Part shown: piece by piece, positions 34,881-48,670 of the stretch | How positions within the stretch are numbered: the first letter of the stretch is position 1 | Layout of the letters: each line of letters opens with the position of its first letter | Source of the DNA: Varroa destructor | Lineage: Eukaryota > Arthropoda > Arachnida > Mesostigmata > Varroidae | Direction: 5' to 3' | DNA: 64,000 nucleotides | Assembly: GCF_002443255.2 (NCBI RefSeq) | Contig: NW_019211456.1 | Coordinates: forward strand, 24,607,061 to 24,671,060 | Translations under genes and position numbers: made by a program | Notes under the pieces: generated by a model | What the model saw: only the letters and a program-made list of their open reading frames with translations | Databases searched by the model: none | What the model was told of the DNA's origin: nothing

Positions 34881-37800
34881 GCTATCTTAGTTCAGGGGGG
34901 AATATTGGATTATGTGCCCGTATTTGTCGATTACGATAGTCGAATCGAGACGCGCGTACGAGGCAGAGTGGCCAATAAATCTCTTCGTATGCAGCAGCAG
35001 CGGCAGTAGCAGTCCAACGACGACATAGACAATCAAAAGAGCAGACAGAGAACCTCGTAGTAAGCAGAGCTGTTGCGTCCGTTGCAGACCCATTTTGGTC
35101 TGTTGGGTCCAACAAACTACGAGATGCGTTACATTATTGCCGCCGCCCCCGACGCTATTACTGCTGCTACTGCTTCTTGCTTAGGCGAGAAATATATTGC
35201 CAGTATAACTGCTGCTATATCACATCATCACTATCCAATAGGTGCACGAATGTACATATATACTCGTATATATAGGCGCTTAATAGAAGCATCCTGTGCC
35301 TGCGGCTGAAAGAGCGTTTGCCGCCGCCCTGTGTATCTGACGCTATCCTAGTTACTGCAGATACTTCCATACAGACTCGTACAATTCCACAGCAGCTACC
35401 GGAGTCGCAGAGTCGCCTGGTGGTACGGTTTTTGATCGCCGGAGGTGCGCACCGCTGCGTTGTACGTTGTTGTGCGTATATAGCGACCGGGACTCTGATG
35501 GCCACCTTTGTCTATTTTTCCATTCGTATCTTGATGTTCACAAGCACGATATCGCAGGCGCACCACGGCAGCGTCACATCGGCTTGCAGGTGCTAACCTA
35601 CTTGAACCTGTTATCGTACATTAATAGCTGCGAGAGCTGCGGTCAGAAAACGTCGCGGAGCCGCAGACCGAGGCCAGATGGGGTCGGATCGCGATGCGTG
35701 CGGTATCTGCACCGTATGTTTATCGATGAGCGTCCAATTCTGCATTGTGGGCTGCTGAGGGAGCCAATATCGGCGGCAATCGGCTGGGCTCGGGGCTGGC
35801 TGACTCGTTCGTTCGCTTGTTGCTTAGCTGATGTCTAATGCTGTCGCTACTGAACTCGCTTGTACGAGCCGCAGTGTCACTGTTAAGGACGAAACTGGCA
35901 ATGTTAAATGGACGTCTATTCAACGTCCACCAGCAATGACCACTACGCCAACGACCGCTATTTGGTCAGATGGTATCCGTTGATTGATAATGCCGGACAG
36001 CTCAGCGAGCCATGAACAGTCTGTTAGGCAACACGCAGCAAAGATAGCTAGAAAATCAAATGCATTTTGAGTAAATACGTAAAAAACTAGTTGAAGAAAA
36101 ACAAGTAAGAGCTAAATTGACCGTTCTGTTGGGTAATCTCTTACACGCGCACGGTGAACTGAGACCGAATGATAAGCTATAAATTATAGGCGGTGGATAA
36201 ATTATTATGAAGGGAAGATCACTACATTAACTGGTGAACCTACCAATACAAAAACCAATGATTAATCTAAATTATATATTGGAAGTCGCGTTGCGTTCCA
36301 TTATTTGTGCTTGGAGCGTTACTGATCCGAATGTGTAAGTCCGGCAAAATCCCAGTGTACAATAAATATCGCACGTCGTGCGATCATACTCCGGCTGATT
36401 AGTGTATTTATAACCGAAAAACTAATTTCATAATAATTTGTGGCGATGACTCGGAGAATGAAACAACCGTAGCTTGAGTTGCGTTTACCGCCTTCCGTTT
36501 GTCTAGTCTTTAAGTGTCTGATAGTAGAGACAACGGTAGAGCCTTTAACTACAGTCGCCATAATTAGGGTCTCTGCATCGGGCGTTTCAGGACAAACTCT
36601 GCCTTAAGCATCTATTTTGCATACAAATAAAAGAGGTACCCAGAGATATCGAGGACTGATAACCCGACAGCCTTATTGGCTTCTAATTATATACAATTTC
36701 CGTCGAGAAACTAGCGTCCGTATAGCTAGAGCACGTACTTCCAAAAATGCTAGTGGTTCGTACATGGGTATTGTTTTTCAAGTTCGGCTATAAATTACCA
36801 AAAAGTCGATATCATCCACCGACATTTCATTGTATTGTAGCAACATCTTTTTTGCCATCAGTGTTCAAATTTGGTACCATGTTTGAAGTCTGTTACTTCA
36901 GCTACTTAAATCATACTCTGTACCAATACATATGGTGGCCCTATTCAAACCCGTAGCACACTCTAAAAATTCATTGAACGGGCCGGTCCAGGATCACGTG
37001 TGAGATGATTCATACTGACAATAAAGTTCAGCATATTTATAAAGTCATAATATTATGCAGCTAAGCTGTATAATACACTAGTAAGACAACATGTGATGTA
37101 GTCGAAAAGTCGCACATTTAAACCGTCATAGGCTTACTTAGATTTCCAAACACCCCGTAGCTTTCTAATGCGCTGTTTCAGTAAGTATCGCTCTATACTT
37201 TACATCGGGGCCGTTTCGACGACTTCTACTACTCCACACATGAACTCTAAAAGATAAAAGCGCCCATTTGTCAGAAACTTGAGCACGCTTTACTTAGTGT
37301 AGCCGACGAAGCGCCAATTTTCTCCGGAAAATTGGAAGAGTCCTGGTGAGCCAGGCAAAGAATGTTGAGCCACGAGGAGTTGGAGAGGAAGAGAACTCAC
37401 GAGCATCCAACCAGATAGAGATATTGGCCAGATAGGGAACTATGGAAAGGGGAAGAAACGAAAGATTCGAACGAAGCGGTCTTTTCGTATTGTCCATTTA
37501 AGACACAGGCGGATGCCATCCTCTTGCTACTGCTTTTACAAATACTAGTTTTACCAACCACTGGCAACAGCGGCTGATGTTGCCGACGCTGGGGTGCTAT
37601 GGCAGTCAGCGGTGCCGCGAACTCAGTCGACTTGCCAGTGCCCAGAGAAACAATCCAGATCCCACAGCGTCAACTACAGTGACGGATTACGAGGGAAAAC
37701 AGCGCAAAACCTAGTTATGAGGCCCAATACCCATAGCAGCTTAGGCCGCTGCTCGTACTGCGCTACGAAGCTCTTTTTTCCCCCATAACTGGCTGCAGCA

Positions 37801-38473
37801 GCGTTAACGGAGCATCCCCTCGGCGGGGTACCAGTATTGACCTAACGAAACTCAACTTAGTTGCTTTTTCGTGTTTCGATGTTGACTTGTAGAGTTGTTA
37901 TATCCGGAGAGTCGTTCCTTCGCTAAATCGGCACAAGTGTAGCAGCAAGCATCTTTTGGCCGGTGAACAGCTAGATGAGATTGGCCTCACCGCATCTGGC
38001 CGAACAGCGCACCGTAACAGGCCAACGGACTGAACGGCAACGTAAGCCGATCCGACACCCGGAAGGCACGCTGCTAAACATGTCCCAGAGCGCAGTCCAC
38101 TGTGGGTGGGACTTCTACAATTACGCCAATGTACTCGTCGGTTCAATACGACACCGTGCGGGCAATGAACTGTTTAAACACTTTGCAATAACCCGTTTCT
38201 GGGCAGAAAATGAATAGTTGGGCAATCATCCCGGTACCGTAATTGTTAACGCAATACAGGAAAAGTCTATTGATGATGATGATTCTGTTGTCAGTCAGAA
38301 TGGCAAAGTTCAGTGCTGATTACTATTGTTCTACCGTCTGAAGTACATGTGATGCGTACATAGTTGAAAGACGCCATTTTATCCCTGCTGTTATTACCAT
38401 AGTGAGTGGGATCTGAGTGTTCCACGAGCATCACCAACACGAATCACATTTGAAACGAAGCGCACCTACGCCT

Positions 38474-38538
38474 AAATTCAAATCTAGATCATTACATGCA
38501 TTCAACATTAGCAGGGAAACACGTTACCCGCTAGGCTA
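38474..38538 (-). repeat. tRNA-like dispersed repeat on the - strand
   Basis: Read on the - strand, an A-box-like TAGCCTAGCGGGTAACGTG is followed, 54 bases from start to start, by a B-box-like GATTTGAATTT. The spacing and box sequences suit a decayed tRNA-derived SINE. No intact cloverleaf can be drawn. Confidence 0.3.
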
Positions 38539-40490
38539 TCGCGGGGACAATTATGAAAATCTATTACACCGATATGCACGGGACTTTCTACAATGTTGTA
38601 TTCTCCTATGCCTCCATAAATTAAGTAGTTGATAGGTAGGAGTAAAAGTATTTAGAGTTAGCCGAACGGTTTCTCTTGTGACATCAGTTTTTACATCGCC
38701 TGTGGCGGCTTTTCTGCTCCACTATACCTTGTAGATATTCGAGAACTTTCCAAAGCGTTTAATGTAAATCCAAATAGATTTAATTGCTATGGTGACGTGA
38801 TTCGTTAGCGTATAGCCGTCATCAAAGAATTGCACGATTTTCAGGTAGTGTCAACAACTTTTTTAGATTGGGCCTATTAACTTGGTTGTATGTCTAAGAA
38901 GCCAAACTCGTGCGCAGGTGCTTACCAGGCTTAAAGCCAAAATGAATTCGTTTGAATGGATATTTCGTTCTATAAACTCAAGCGACCCTCTGACACGAAA
39001 GCAAAACCTCAGAAAGAGAGATAAATTGAATGATTCAACTTCACTGCTATCGATTTAACGAATTCGGAGTATTACTGGATGCGACGCTGATAACATTACT
39101 AAATGTCTGAGTTAGAGATTTGGTCGGAGTAGCTATCGTTTTCATTCGTAGAAGACAAAATTTGAGTATCTTTATAATGTCAAATTAAGCAGACTCACGT
39201 TATCACATGATACATAGTACGGAAATTGTCATTTGCCAGACAGACTGCGTGCATGAGTGTTTCGCGTACTCGACTCACTATCGAATCCTTGAGTGGTTTT
39301 GGTTGCCAGTAGCAGGGTGGGGACCAATTCAGATGTATTCACCATCATCGCCATCTTTAATCCAGATCATCTCCATATTTAATACATAGAAAGCTAATCT
39401 TATGCCAGATAGTTGTCTGCATACGAAAGCCTTCTTTCCTGTTCATACTGGTAAATCAGCTGAAAGTAAAAGATGCCTAGAAAAATTGTCATCGTACCAA
39501 TTCTAAATGAGAGAAAGATTTGAGCCAGTGTCCGTACTTATGTACGCATGCGTTGACCAGTATGTGACAGTTTATTCGGCACTTACGTGACTCTGAGCGT
39601 CCAAGGCGCCCCAGCTATCGTCATCGGAAAAGTCAATCAGAAAGAGATTCGTGAGACAAACATTCATATTTCTGTTATTCTGTAGACATTGATCACTGAT
39701 ACAGACAGATTCGTTGCTCAGGGTCAGCCTCAGTCTCGTGTAGCTTAATTCGTTCCGTAACAAATTTCCTTCTACCATATGGATAATTATAAGTGTGATT
39801 AGTTAGGGCTTTACCAAGTGGTTTTGATTTTACGAATATATTCATATAGCAGGTAGATGCTGTACGATGTTGAAAGCCACGCTTCTGTCCTCCGCCATGG
39901 CCATCACCAGCCGAGTCTTACTGCAGTGGATAGAACTAAACAGAAGGGCAATGCCAAGTGTTTAACTACTTTGCTTTCCAAAGTTGCGTATTCAAATGCA
40001 AATAACCTTTGTGTTGTAATCCTACATCAACCCCTTATGATTGAGTCAACACGTTGCTCGTTACGGTTAAGTTTTGTATATATATATTTATACAACACCA
40101 AGCATCACCCGTAAAAATAACCCAACTGAATCGTGTGCTTCTTCTGTTGGTCAGGCCCATAAAGCGACCTGCTCAGTTTACAAGGCAACCTACGTTAGGT
40201 CTACAGTTATGTTTGTATGTATGCATGAAAGCACCGACCTAAAGCGTTTGTCGCTTAGTATCAGCTTCATAGCAGTAATTGCGCGAACTCCTAAAATGAC
40301 AACGAACGAAAAAGCTGCTTCTTTGCTACAGGGAGCAACGAATACAATTATCATTGACCATTAGAAGCCCAACTGAGCAGTGGCGCCAGGCGCAACGCGC
40401 CTAAGTATTAGCTAGGTGAGACACCCAACATTGTGATAACTCTCTCAAAGCCATTATCACTACTACCAGCGCGAATAACGTATCTGTATG

Positions 40491-40511
40491 AAAAAAAAAG
40501 AAAAAAAAAAG
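40491..40511. repeat. Interrupted oligo(A) run
   Basis: Two A runs of nine and eleven bases are separated by one G. The run could be the tail of an old retroposed sequence, but no body is recognised. Confidence 0.8.
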
Positions 40512-41346
40512 AGAAAACGGCCGACGAATGGATTGCTTGCTACCAGTGGCTGTCCTTATTATTAGCATTGAAAAAGTTCCAAAAGGAGAAGTTCTAGTCG
40601 ATCGAAATTGTCGTTGCAGTCATCGGCTATCGCCATTAACGTGTATAATAGCTTACGTGTGCAGTTAGCTCGCTCCGATGATGAATTGAGCGTCCTGCAA
40701 TTGCGTCTAGCATCGTATTATAGGAAATGAAGATTACTGAAGAAAACAGACCCTCCACGGATGACCAGTTACTGATTCAGGTGTACAGAACTACCAAATG
40801 ACCTAACCTGCTGATGTCATCAGACGTCCCTTTGTGATAAAAAAAGCAGCATTGACTTATTGATTTCAGTATGTATGGGCGGATTGCTTACTTCGATTGG
40901 TTTCGCCCTGAGCTCTTCTTTCTTATAGGATCTTCTGTGTAGACTAAACTGACGGGAACTCGGCTCAAGTGTAACCGTTTGCCCGTGAAGTTGTCACTGA
41001 CGTAACTGATCCAAAGATCGAACAGGAGTGTGCTATCGGACAATTTAAAAGGCTCAGCCCTCCTGCTTGTTTGATCTGTGTTTTCGAAGAAAGTTGACTT
41101 GATTGTTGTTAGCTTTACCTGCACAGCCGCTGACTTCTGCTTCAGATTCATGTTCGTTATTAGTTTTTCGGTATTTAACCGATTAGCACAAAACGGTTTC
41201 TCTACTTCACCAGACCATTGGTGGTTACGATGACATTAGCTAGCGAGCAATCATACCCTGCTAGGATCTCGATAATGCCACTAACTTCCACTAAGACTTC
41301 GTACTCGTAACGTAAATGGATCAACACATCGAAAGAGTTAGGCCTG

Positions 41347-41369
41347 AATCATCATCATCATCATCATCA
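41347..41369. repeat. (ATC)n microsatellite
   Basis: About seven ATC units lie in non-coding DNA. Confidence 0.9.
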
Positions 41370-42361
41370 GGCCAGCCTCGAAAAGTGTGAGACGAAATTG
41401 TCTGGAGCTCGGGCAGATTTAATAGCGGACCTTGTCATGGGTTTGGCGGACTGCACCGACGGTTACTGAGCCGAATAGTTCTGATCATTTTGGTGCACGT
41501 CGTTCCGTCAATACAACAACGAATCCCATATAACGGAACTCTGCAACGCAATGTAGCATACTGTTGCCCTTGTTGCCTTTGTCTTAATGTCCTTTTCACA
41601 GTTTCCTGAACTATAAATATTTATAGTGACGGTAGCAGTGAAGACAGCTATTAGAACGGAGATAATGCCTGTACCATATAATTGACAGTGATAACTGACA
41701 ACGATGATTCCATCAAAAACTGTATTGCTCGTACGTCGATACTTCGTCAGAAGCAGCAACAACGCCAGGGGCAAAAAATTTACGTGGCCCGGTCCAGGTT
41801 GTACCACGCTGCTTTCCGTGCAGTACCGTTTGTACAGTTACTTTATTTCCCGTGAGACAAAACTAATTCAGCAACGGAGCGAGTGACGGCCACAGAAACA
41901 TCAAGTCATTCCTTTCTTTCTCCACGGGCATAATGCGCCTATGTGCATGAATATATCAATCCATATAGCACATCTATACGGTCAGTACCAGCAGCAGCGT
42001 AGTTATCGCCGCTATCGCCAGTCGCATTAGCCCATCAACCGCGCGGATGAACAAACCGATGGACTTTTCGCTTCCTGTGCCTGCAACCGACGCCGCTGCC
42101 TCCGTCTATCGTTTCTTGTATGTATTATGTGTGACCGTACGAACAGTCGTGTATTCGTTCGGCAATATTCGGCGTTTGTTTTTCAGCCACCGCCGTCGCT
42201 TGCGGCCTAGCGCTGGGTATGTGCCTGTACCCGAGGGAGCGATCGTGGTTAGCTCTCCTTTTCACTCCCTAATCTGTCCATCCGTACGCCCGCCAGCCCG
42301 CCCAGTTGTATGTGCATCGCTGCATCTCCCCCTCCCCCCATCTCTCGATATGTCGTTGTTT

Positions 42362-42418
42362 GCGAGCGAGCGAGCGAGCGAGCGAGCGAGCGTGCGTGCG
42401 TGCATGCGTGCGTGTGTC
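42362..42418. repeat. (GCGA)n passing into (GCGT)n and GTGT
   Basis: Seven GCGA units run into GTGC/GTGT-type units, and GT-rich DNA continues to about 42540. The order looks like one tetranucleotide array partly degraded by point changes at its right side. The + strand ORF at 42047-42427 that runs through it is a repeat translation (ERASERAS), not a gene. Confidence 0.9.
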
Positions 42419-42709
42419 GATCTGTGAGTTTGCGTTTGTCCTTACCTGTGTGTTGCATTATATGTGTGTACGGATGTACTTGGATGTGTATGTGTATGTG
42501 TGTGTGAGTGTGCAGCTGCATGTGTGTATGTGTGTCTTTGTCTCTCTCGCACGCCGCGCTTGTAACTTCTCTTCGTCGTCATTATTTTCATTTCCCTCTC
42601 CTCCAGCCGCTCCATCGGCTTCGTGACAAGCAGCAGCTGCGAGACTGCTAGTGGTAGTGATGGCAGTGATGACGACAACAACTAACTACTGTAAATATTC
42701 TGCTATGCT

Positions 42710-42902
42710 GCCGCCGCCGCCGCTGCTACTGGCGGCGCCGCGGTTGGCACCGCCGCTGCTGCCGTTGCGGCTGTTGCTTAGCTCTCGACGAATGTTCGGC
42801 CGTTGTTCCCCCTCCACAGACCCATTGAATGGACAAACAGATATTCGGAGAAATAGACACTGGCAGCATTTGCGGCAGTAGCAGCAGCAGCAGCAGCAGC
42901 AA
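42710..42902. repeat. CCG/CTG-rich cluster and (CAG)n tract
   Basis: A CCGCCGCCGCCG run and several CTG units lie at 42710-42778, and an uninterrupted (CAG)7 lies at 42880-42902. No long ORF spans both. Confidence 0.85.
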
Positions 42903-43481
42903 CGCACGGATAGGCCGCTCCGTACCACAAAACGTCCCACAAATTCTACCACACAATGTACCAGATGTATGGAGAGAGTGCTTGCTTTGCAGGGGGTGAA
43001 GCGACAGGTGACAAAATTGAATTGGTTGATTGATGGAGTACCATTACTAATTTGGGTCTATTTAAATAGAAAATAACAATTAGATCATTTTTGCTGTTTG
43101 CTTGAATTCACGGTGTTCGTAGGCTTATAGAGGGTTGGTTTTACCTTTGCAGATTTTAATTATGACTGTTGACTGAACAATTGTTGCATTTTTTCTTACT
43201 TATTCGCAATAGCAATTCGTTGTCCTAGACTGCTTTGCGAAGACGTGTTCTCATAATATACGTGAAAAGAACGAGAGAAAAGACCTTATTACAATCAATT
43301 TTTGACTATATACATATAACTAGATGGTGTAAGTTTGCGTTAAACCCAAGCTTGTCCCCTTGTGTGTTGTATAATTATTTGTTTAACTTCCGTGTTAGCA
43401 CAAACTCTATTTTACTTTCTTTTCAAACTAAAGGATTTAACACAATAACTTTTTAATCTACAAGCGCATTATGTGTCTATG

Positions 43482-43504
43482 TATATATATATATATATAT
43501 ATAC

Positions 43505-43556
<52 letters not shown>
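43482..43556. repeat. Long (TA)n microsatellite
   Basis: A 75-base TA tract is broken only by two CA interruptions. The + strand ORF at 43473-43847 starts inside it and is not considered real. Confidence 0.95.
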
Positions 43557-43560
<4 letters not shown>

Positions 43561-43959
43561 ATTTCTTAGCCGTAACCTACTCTAAATGTGGTAACGAAAC
43601 TTTTACCTATTTAAAAATTTCAAAACTTTTTACTATTATACAATCAGAGACGAGACACCTGCTTTCTAATACTTTCCGCCTTGGCATATTAAATTTTCAA
43701 ACCGAGTACATGTATCTTTGTGTATGTGTTTATCTCCAAGCATGCTCACTCGGGCTCCGTCTACCCGATGGAGCGATCGAGACCAAACACGTTAAAAACA
43801 CGTTGCAACTCAACCAGCGAACAGACTTCATCTATGTATGTAGATAGAATACTTCCATATACCCTGCTCTCTTTCTCTAGCACTGGCATTATTTGAGAGT
43901 TCGCCGCCATTTCGCTGTATGCTCTCCGCAAGCGGTATCAAATCAGTTCAGCGTTCGCA

Positions 43960-44200
43960 GTGGCACTTTTGGCCGATGAACTGTGGTGCGACGGTGGGGC
44001 GCTCCTCCCCGCCGAGTCGGCGGCCCCCGGAACATTTCGGCGCTGGCCGCAGGGCCACTGCAAATTCTGTGAACTAGTCTGGAGAAAGACTTGGTGGGCT
44101 GGGGAGCGCTGGCGCTGACGTCGGCCGATATTTTATAGTCAGCCGAATAACCGCTCGGTTCAGCGCTGCTCTGTAGTGATCGCATTCGCATTTCGCTTGT
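43960..44200 (+). promoter_or_regulatory. Candidate TATA + initiator promoter in CpG-rich DNA
   Basis: A TATA-like TATTTTATA at 44129-44137 is followed about 30 bases later by GTTCAGC (44158-44164), which fits an arthropod initiator (TCAG), with the start near 44162. Upstream lie a half CRE (TGACGTC, 44116-44122) and a 15-base near-palindrome CCGCCGAGTCGGCGG (44009-44023). CpG density is high across the whole stretch. A possible donor (GTGAGA) at about 44794 could end a first exon. The downstream gene is not identified, and the first ATG (about 44239) opens only 43 codons. Confidence 0.4.
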
Positions 44201-44669
44201 GACGGATAAGTTCTCTACGAGAAACGCGGTAGTCTTCGATGACTTTCCGCCTCAACTATTGCACCACTCAAACAGCTCGTTGTCGTAATGTTGTTCACCT
44301 TCATTTCCGATGTACTAGAACAATTTTATCTGATGCTTTTGCGGATGCGAGGATCCTGCTTTATTGCTAATCCGTGTTACTGACATTATGACTAAATTTG
44401 CGTCGGATGTTCGCACCCGATTCATTGTCGCCGTTTAGTTCTCCAGAGCTAGCGCTGAGCCCTGGATACTGTCTGTGTTCGCGCTTCCCACAACAGACAA
44501 TAGCGCTGCTTCGTATAGCTAACGTATAGAAGATAGTGTGTGTAGTTCCGTGTGTTCGAGCCGTAATAATTACAGTAATTATTATAACAGTAGAGGAAGA
44601 GGTGGAAATTGCAAGAATCGCTAGCGGTAACGTGATTTTTTGCTTGTGATATTTGCGCGCTGACGGAGC

Positions 44670-44726
44670 TGGCCTTAACCTCGCGACAGCTGAGGCTTCG
44701 CGAAGAGGCTGCGCGGGTTCGAATCC
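44670..44726 (+). repeat. tRNA-like element with A and B boxes
   Basis: An A-box-like TGGCCTTAACCTCG begins at 44670 and a good B box, GGTTCGAATCC, at 44716. The 46-base spacing is that of a tRNA. The TpsiC stem around the B box does not pair over five bases, so a functional tRNA gene is unlikely. A related fragment with GCGAAGAGG and ATTCGAGCCC lies near 46663-46692. Confidence 0.35.
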
Positions 44727-47700
44727 TCAACCAGACGGACACCACAGGCTGCGTACGGCCTAAATCAAACAAACTTATAGTGCAAGTGTAACTATGTGAG
44801 AGTAGTGCGTATGGCCAGAAGTCGTATGATGAGGCAGAGTTAAGTTATAGGGTAAAAAGTGAATGCAGACGAGCCAGAAAGACGTGCCAGGCCATCCTCA
44901 GACATCGGACATCACTCGTCGAACATAGTAGTCGAATCATGAACAATATCAGCGTGATCATCGTCCGCTCGCGGGGCGACAGCGGAGATACAAACAAAGG
45001 AACGAAACCGACTAAAATAGAAAACTAGAAACTAATGCTGGTGGCTGATGCTAAGTAAACGTCTCGGATCTTACGTTCGGTATGGCCTTAATTGAAAATT
45101 ACTTCAGATTGCTGGTTTGAGACGCTGCAAAACAGCAGTTGATACTGGGGTGCGTGATACGATGTGATGCTGGTAATTATAGTGTTCAATATCATAGTGA
45201 CATGGCTGCTGACTATCGTGTCGCAGATTTAACGCGCGAGGGGCACGTTTACTCGTCCAACTACATCCGCCATGTGTAGCGTGTATTCTGTTCTATCGAC
45301 CGTACTACAGCGCACTGCACTAGTAGTAAACTGCAGTCTGCTCCCCCTATAAACGAAGCCAATAACAGGATGGACAGCGACACATGCAGGCATTTTACGA
45401 TGCGCATGGCTCGTGGTTACTGCCAGCAAAACAAGGAGCTGTGTTCAATGGTGAACGTACACGCTTCGGTGCAATGTATCATGCACAAACTGGAGAAGCG
45501 TCAATACGAATCGACTACTATTGTGGTATTGATTAGTGGCAGGGCATGGGGCCATGGCGGCATATATCCAAGCGTCGTCACATCGTGCGATGTGATCGAT
45601 CGCCGACCCGAGCTGCTGAAAGCAGGAAACGCTTAGAAACCTAAATGAGGAAGCTGGTGACGGTAAATGTGCAGTGCATAACGCACTAAGATGACATGTA
45701 GTTGCCAATCGACTTGATCAGAAGTTCTGTCCGAGAAAAAAGTCGAGGGTCGAAGGCGAGGCTGTTTGATCTGATTTAATGGTGTCATTACGTCGATCCT
45801 TCGGTGTTGTGCATGCTTAAATTTTACATGGCAGTGATGCAATCAGCCTAAGAAAAGCACATAGAAATATGAGTAGCAAATACATTATAGCTATAGTGTT
45901 TTGTTGCGCATTGCAGCACTTGCTGTGCCTCCTCTTGGCGGAGCTCGCTTGCGGCCGATGTGCTCCAATCGGTGCGTCCATCGATTACGTCAATGTGAAC
46001 TGGCGCTGCTTTCTGTGATCTATTCGTCTGATCTGCTCATCATGTCTGTAAATTTCTATTCCTCTCTGTCTGAGTGGTGGTGTACAGTGTGAAAAGCCTT
46101 AGCCAAACTGGTGCGCTTATTTTACAACATGTGCCTCCTGTCTACAACGAAGGGCCGGGGGGCGTTAATGCTAAGGTGGTGCTAGCGCTTAAACATTAAG
46201 AACACAATAGAAGTGGGCGCTTGTGCGGACAATGAAAGGTTAGGTGCGCTATTAATAACAATGACTTATCTTCTGAGTAAGCTATGTTCTAAACGCAGAG
46301 AAATAATCCGTTTTCGAATCACGAATCGCCAACGGAATAGCCAGAGTTTTAAGGCTGGTGTGAGCGCACATAAAAGACCGACCAAAGGGTAAAAAGACTA
46401 TTGATCGACGCAAGTTCGTAGTACCTAACATGTGCACGAAGGATAGGTCGAAGCTGCACATGATGTGCATCCAAATCAACTTTGTTGAACGCCAGAAGCA
46501 AGGAGCGCAACGAAAAGCGTAATACAATGGCTGCTGGTTTTATTATCCAAGTGTTGTTATAATGAGGCACGCCGTAACGTTTATCCGCGCATGCTACAGT
46601 GCACTGAACCGACCAGGATAGTACCACAACATCAAACAGTCATTAAGAGTAATTCGCGGTCCTTAAGCGAAGAGGATTCGAGCCCTAGGATGTATTGCTT
46701 CACTTCTGACTAGAAACTGTGCTCTATCATTGTTTGCCTTAGAGTGCAGCCTCTGAATGTTTCTTTTGGCGTTTTCGTTTGTCGCACAATAAGACTGCAA
46801 CTGCGAGACCAAATGTGAGTCACACAATGCGTTGAGGCGGGGTCACCCCCGCGGACTCCGTGCGACTCACAGCAAAGTTGATCGTCTCATCGCTCGATTG
46901 CACTGGCTGAAACGGATCTATCGCGTCGTGCAGAGCACATTGACGAGGATGTCTGCCCCCGGAGCTGAAACACCTGCCACGGCACCGTACAACAGCAACG
47001 CTAGCCTAGCATCGGCGCTCGTTTGATGGGAGAGGTCGAAAAAGCTGACTGAAGATGCGGATTAACATAAGCGTCCGAAGTGCACGAAGAAAGCCAACAC
47101 CGGAGTATACCACCATGCCACATTAGAACAACGTTGGAATGTAGGGTATATCCAGGCGAACGAAACTGGCGAAAGATAACGATACAAGTGTGAATCGTAA
47201 CACACAAACATGACTGCAATTGTGTCAACGTTATTAAAAAGGCAAAAACAATTGAAACTGGTCAAAGGTAGCGATTTTGTGGTGCTCCGGAGCAATGACT
47301 ACTATCGTTTTGAGCATTGGGTGGCGTGTATGTGGATGTGAATGCTTGTACTAGTGATTGATTAGCTTCAGTGTTACGATGAAGTGGGTCGGAAAAAGGT
47401 GAACATGGGAGTTGTGTTTGGGCATTAGCGCAAACGCAAGATGGCTTTGATCAACCAGCAGGCTAAATAGGCAGGCCCGCAAGTCAATAGAAGCCTTTAA
47501 CATCAACCAAGATCGGCATTGAGACGAAAAAGAATGCCAACTCGGAATTGTCGTGGCTAATTTCTAAGCCCGCAGTCAACACGGCAGGACTGTGCTATTC
47601 ACTGCTCGGCCATTTCTCGGGAAACATTCTCAGTGGACGACGGTCAACGCAACCGGCGAACACAGTCACCGAGGCGTTACTATGAAGCGGATGGTAAGTG

Positions 47701-48670
47701 ACACTGCGAAACTGCAGCTGAAGTTTCATTGACGAGTATCGTGGTCAGCGTTAGCGCATCAACGGCAACGACCATAGTATATATTTGTCATTTGGAAAAC
47801 TAGTTACCATCGTAATAACAGTCATAGTAGAAATACCGATAGTCGCTAATAAGCCGCTCGTTGAGTTCAGTCTATTGAATTGAATTCAGTTCTGCTGAAG
47901 ACGAAGCTTAACCGATTCGTACTATATAGGCCCCAATATATACATATATACAGGTATATCAAAAAGCATACTCAGTAGCTGACTGAGAACGGACGGCAGG
48001 ACGCGATTTTTCCCCTAAAAACTGCTTTGTTTTTTCTTGGCCAATTTCCACTTTGCTAAAACAATGGAACGCCATTCGCGCTGATCGTCACTTTGTGTTT
48101 CTTTATTTTGCCTATTACTACCATTTACCTGATGCGGGCTATACTATTACTATATGCGACCTTATACCTTAACGACGCCAGCGGCACTGGTCCTTTCATT
48201 TTGAGTTATTTTACGGTACTGTCATGTTGGCTTTTGCTGTTTGTCTTCTGCTTGCGTGTGCCTGTGGCCGTCATTGACACCGCACCGCGTGTCCAATAGC
48301 TGCCTCAGTGTCTATAGAATAACTATGTGCAGTCGAGAAGATGCCAATCCTAACAAACATTGATAGCGGTGACCATGGTAGTGAGAATTTCAGACTCGCG
48401 CGAATTATATTCATGACAAGGTACGACCCGTCTTAAGCAATTAGTAGCTCTACCTGTGAGTAGGTAGCCATTAGTTGCTAGAGAGCGAACCTTACGTCTG
48501 CTTCCGCCGAGTGGATCTTCCCTTGGACTGTTGTTTCCTTACGCTAAAAACGGGTGTGCGTTAGTGAAACGTGTGATTTCACACCGCTGATATTCGAACG
48601 GCTGAACGGCCACGGACAACACAGCTAGCGTTATAGAGATACGAGGAGTTTAGCGCTGGCTCGCTTCATC

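Larger units (their letters stand above)
34881..41980. other. Start of the GC- and CpG-richer half, no supported gene
   Basis: Composition rises visibly from about 34.9 kb, with runs such as GCAGCAGCAGCGGCAGTAGCAG near 34992. All ORFs are under about 125 codons. They overlap on several frames and show Cys/Arg/Ser-rich noise typical of non-coding CpG-rich DNA. A tRNA-like element on the - strand (38474-38538), an oligo(A) run (40491-40511) and an (ATC)n run (41347-41369) were noted. This may be upstream or intronic DNA of a gene further right. Confidence 0.45.

Noticed and set aside
42047..42427. 126-codon + strand ORF ending in ERASERAS-type repeats
   Set aside because: Its right part translates the GCGA/GCGT microsatellite, the rest has no domain, and overlapping frames are open on both strands.
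43473..43847. 124-codon + strand ORF starting with Tyr-Ile repeats
   Set aside because: The first third is a translation of the (TA)n microsatellite, and the rest lacks any protein-like feature.
44670..44742. Functional tRNA gene
   Set aside because: A and B boxes are well spaced, but the T stem and acceptor stem do not pair, so only a tRNA-like element is listed.
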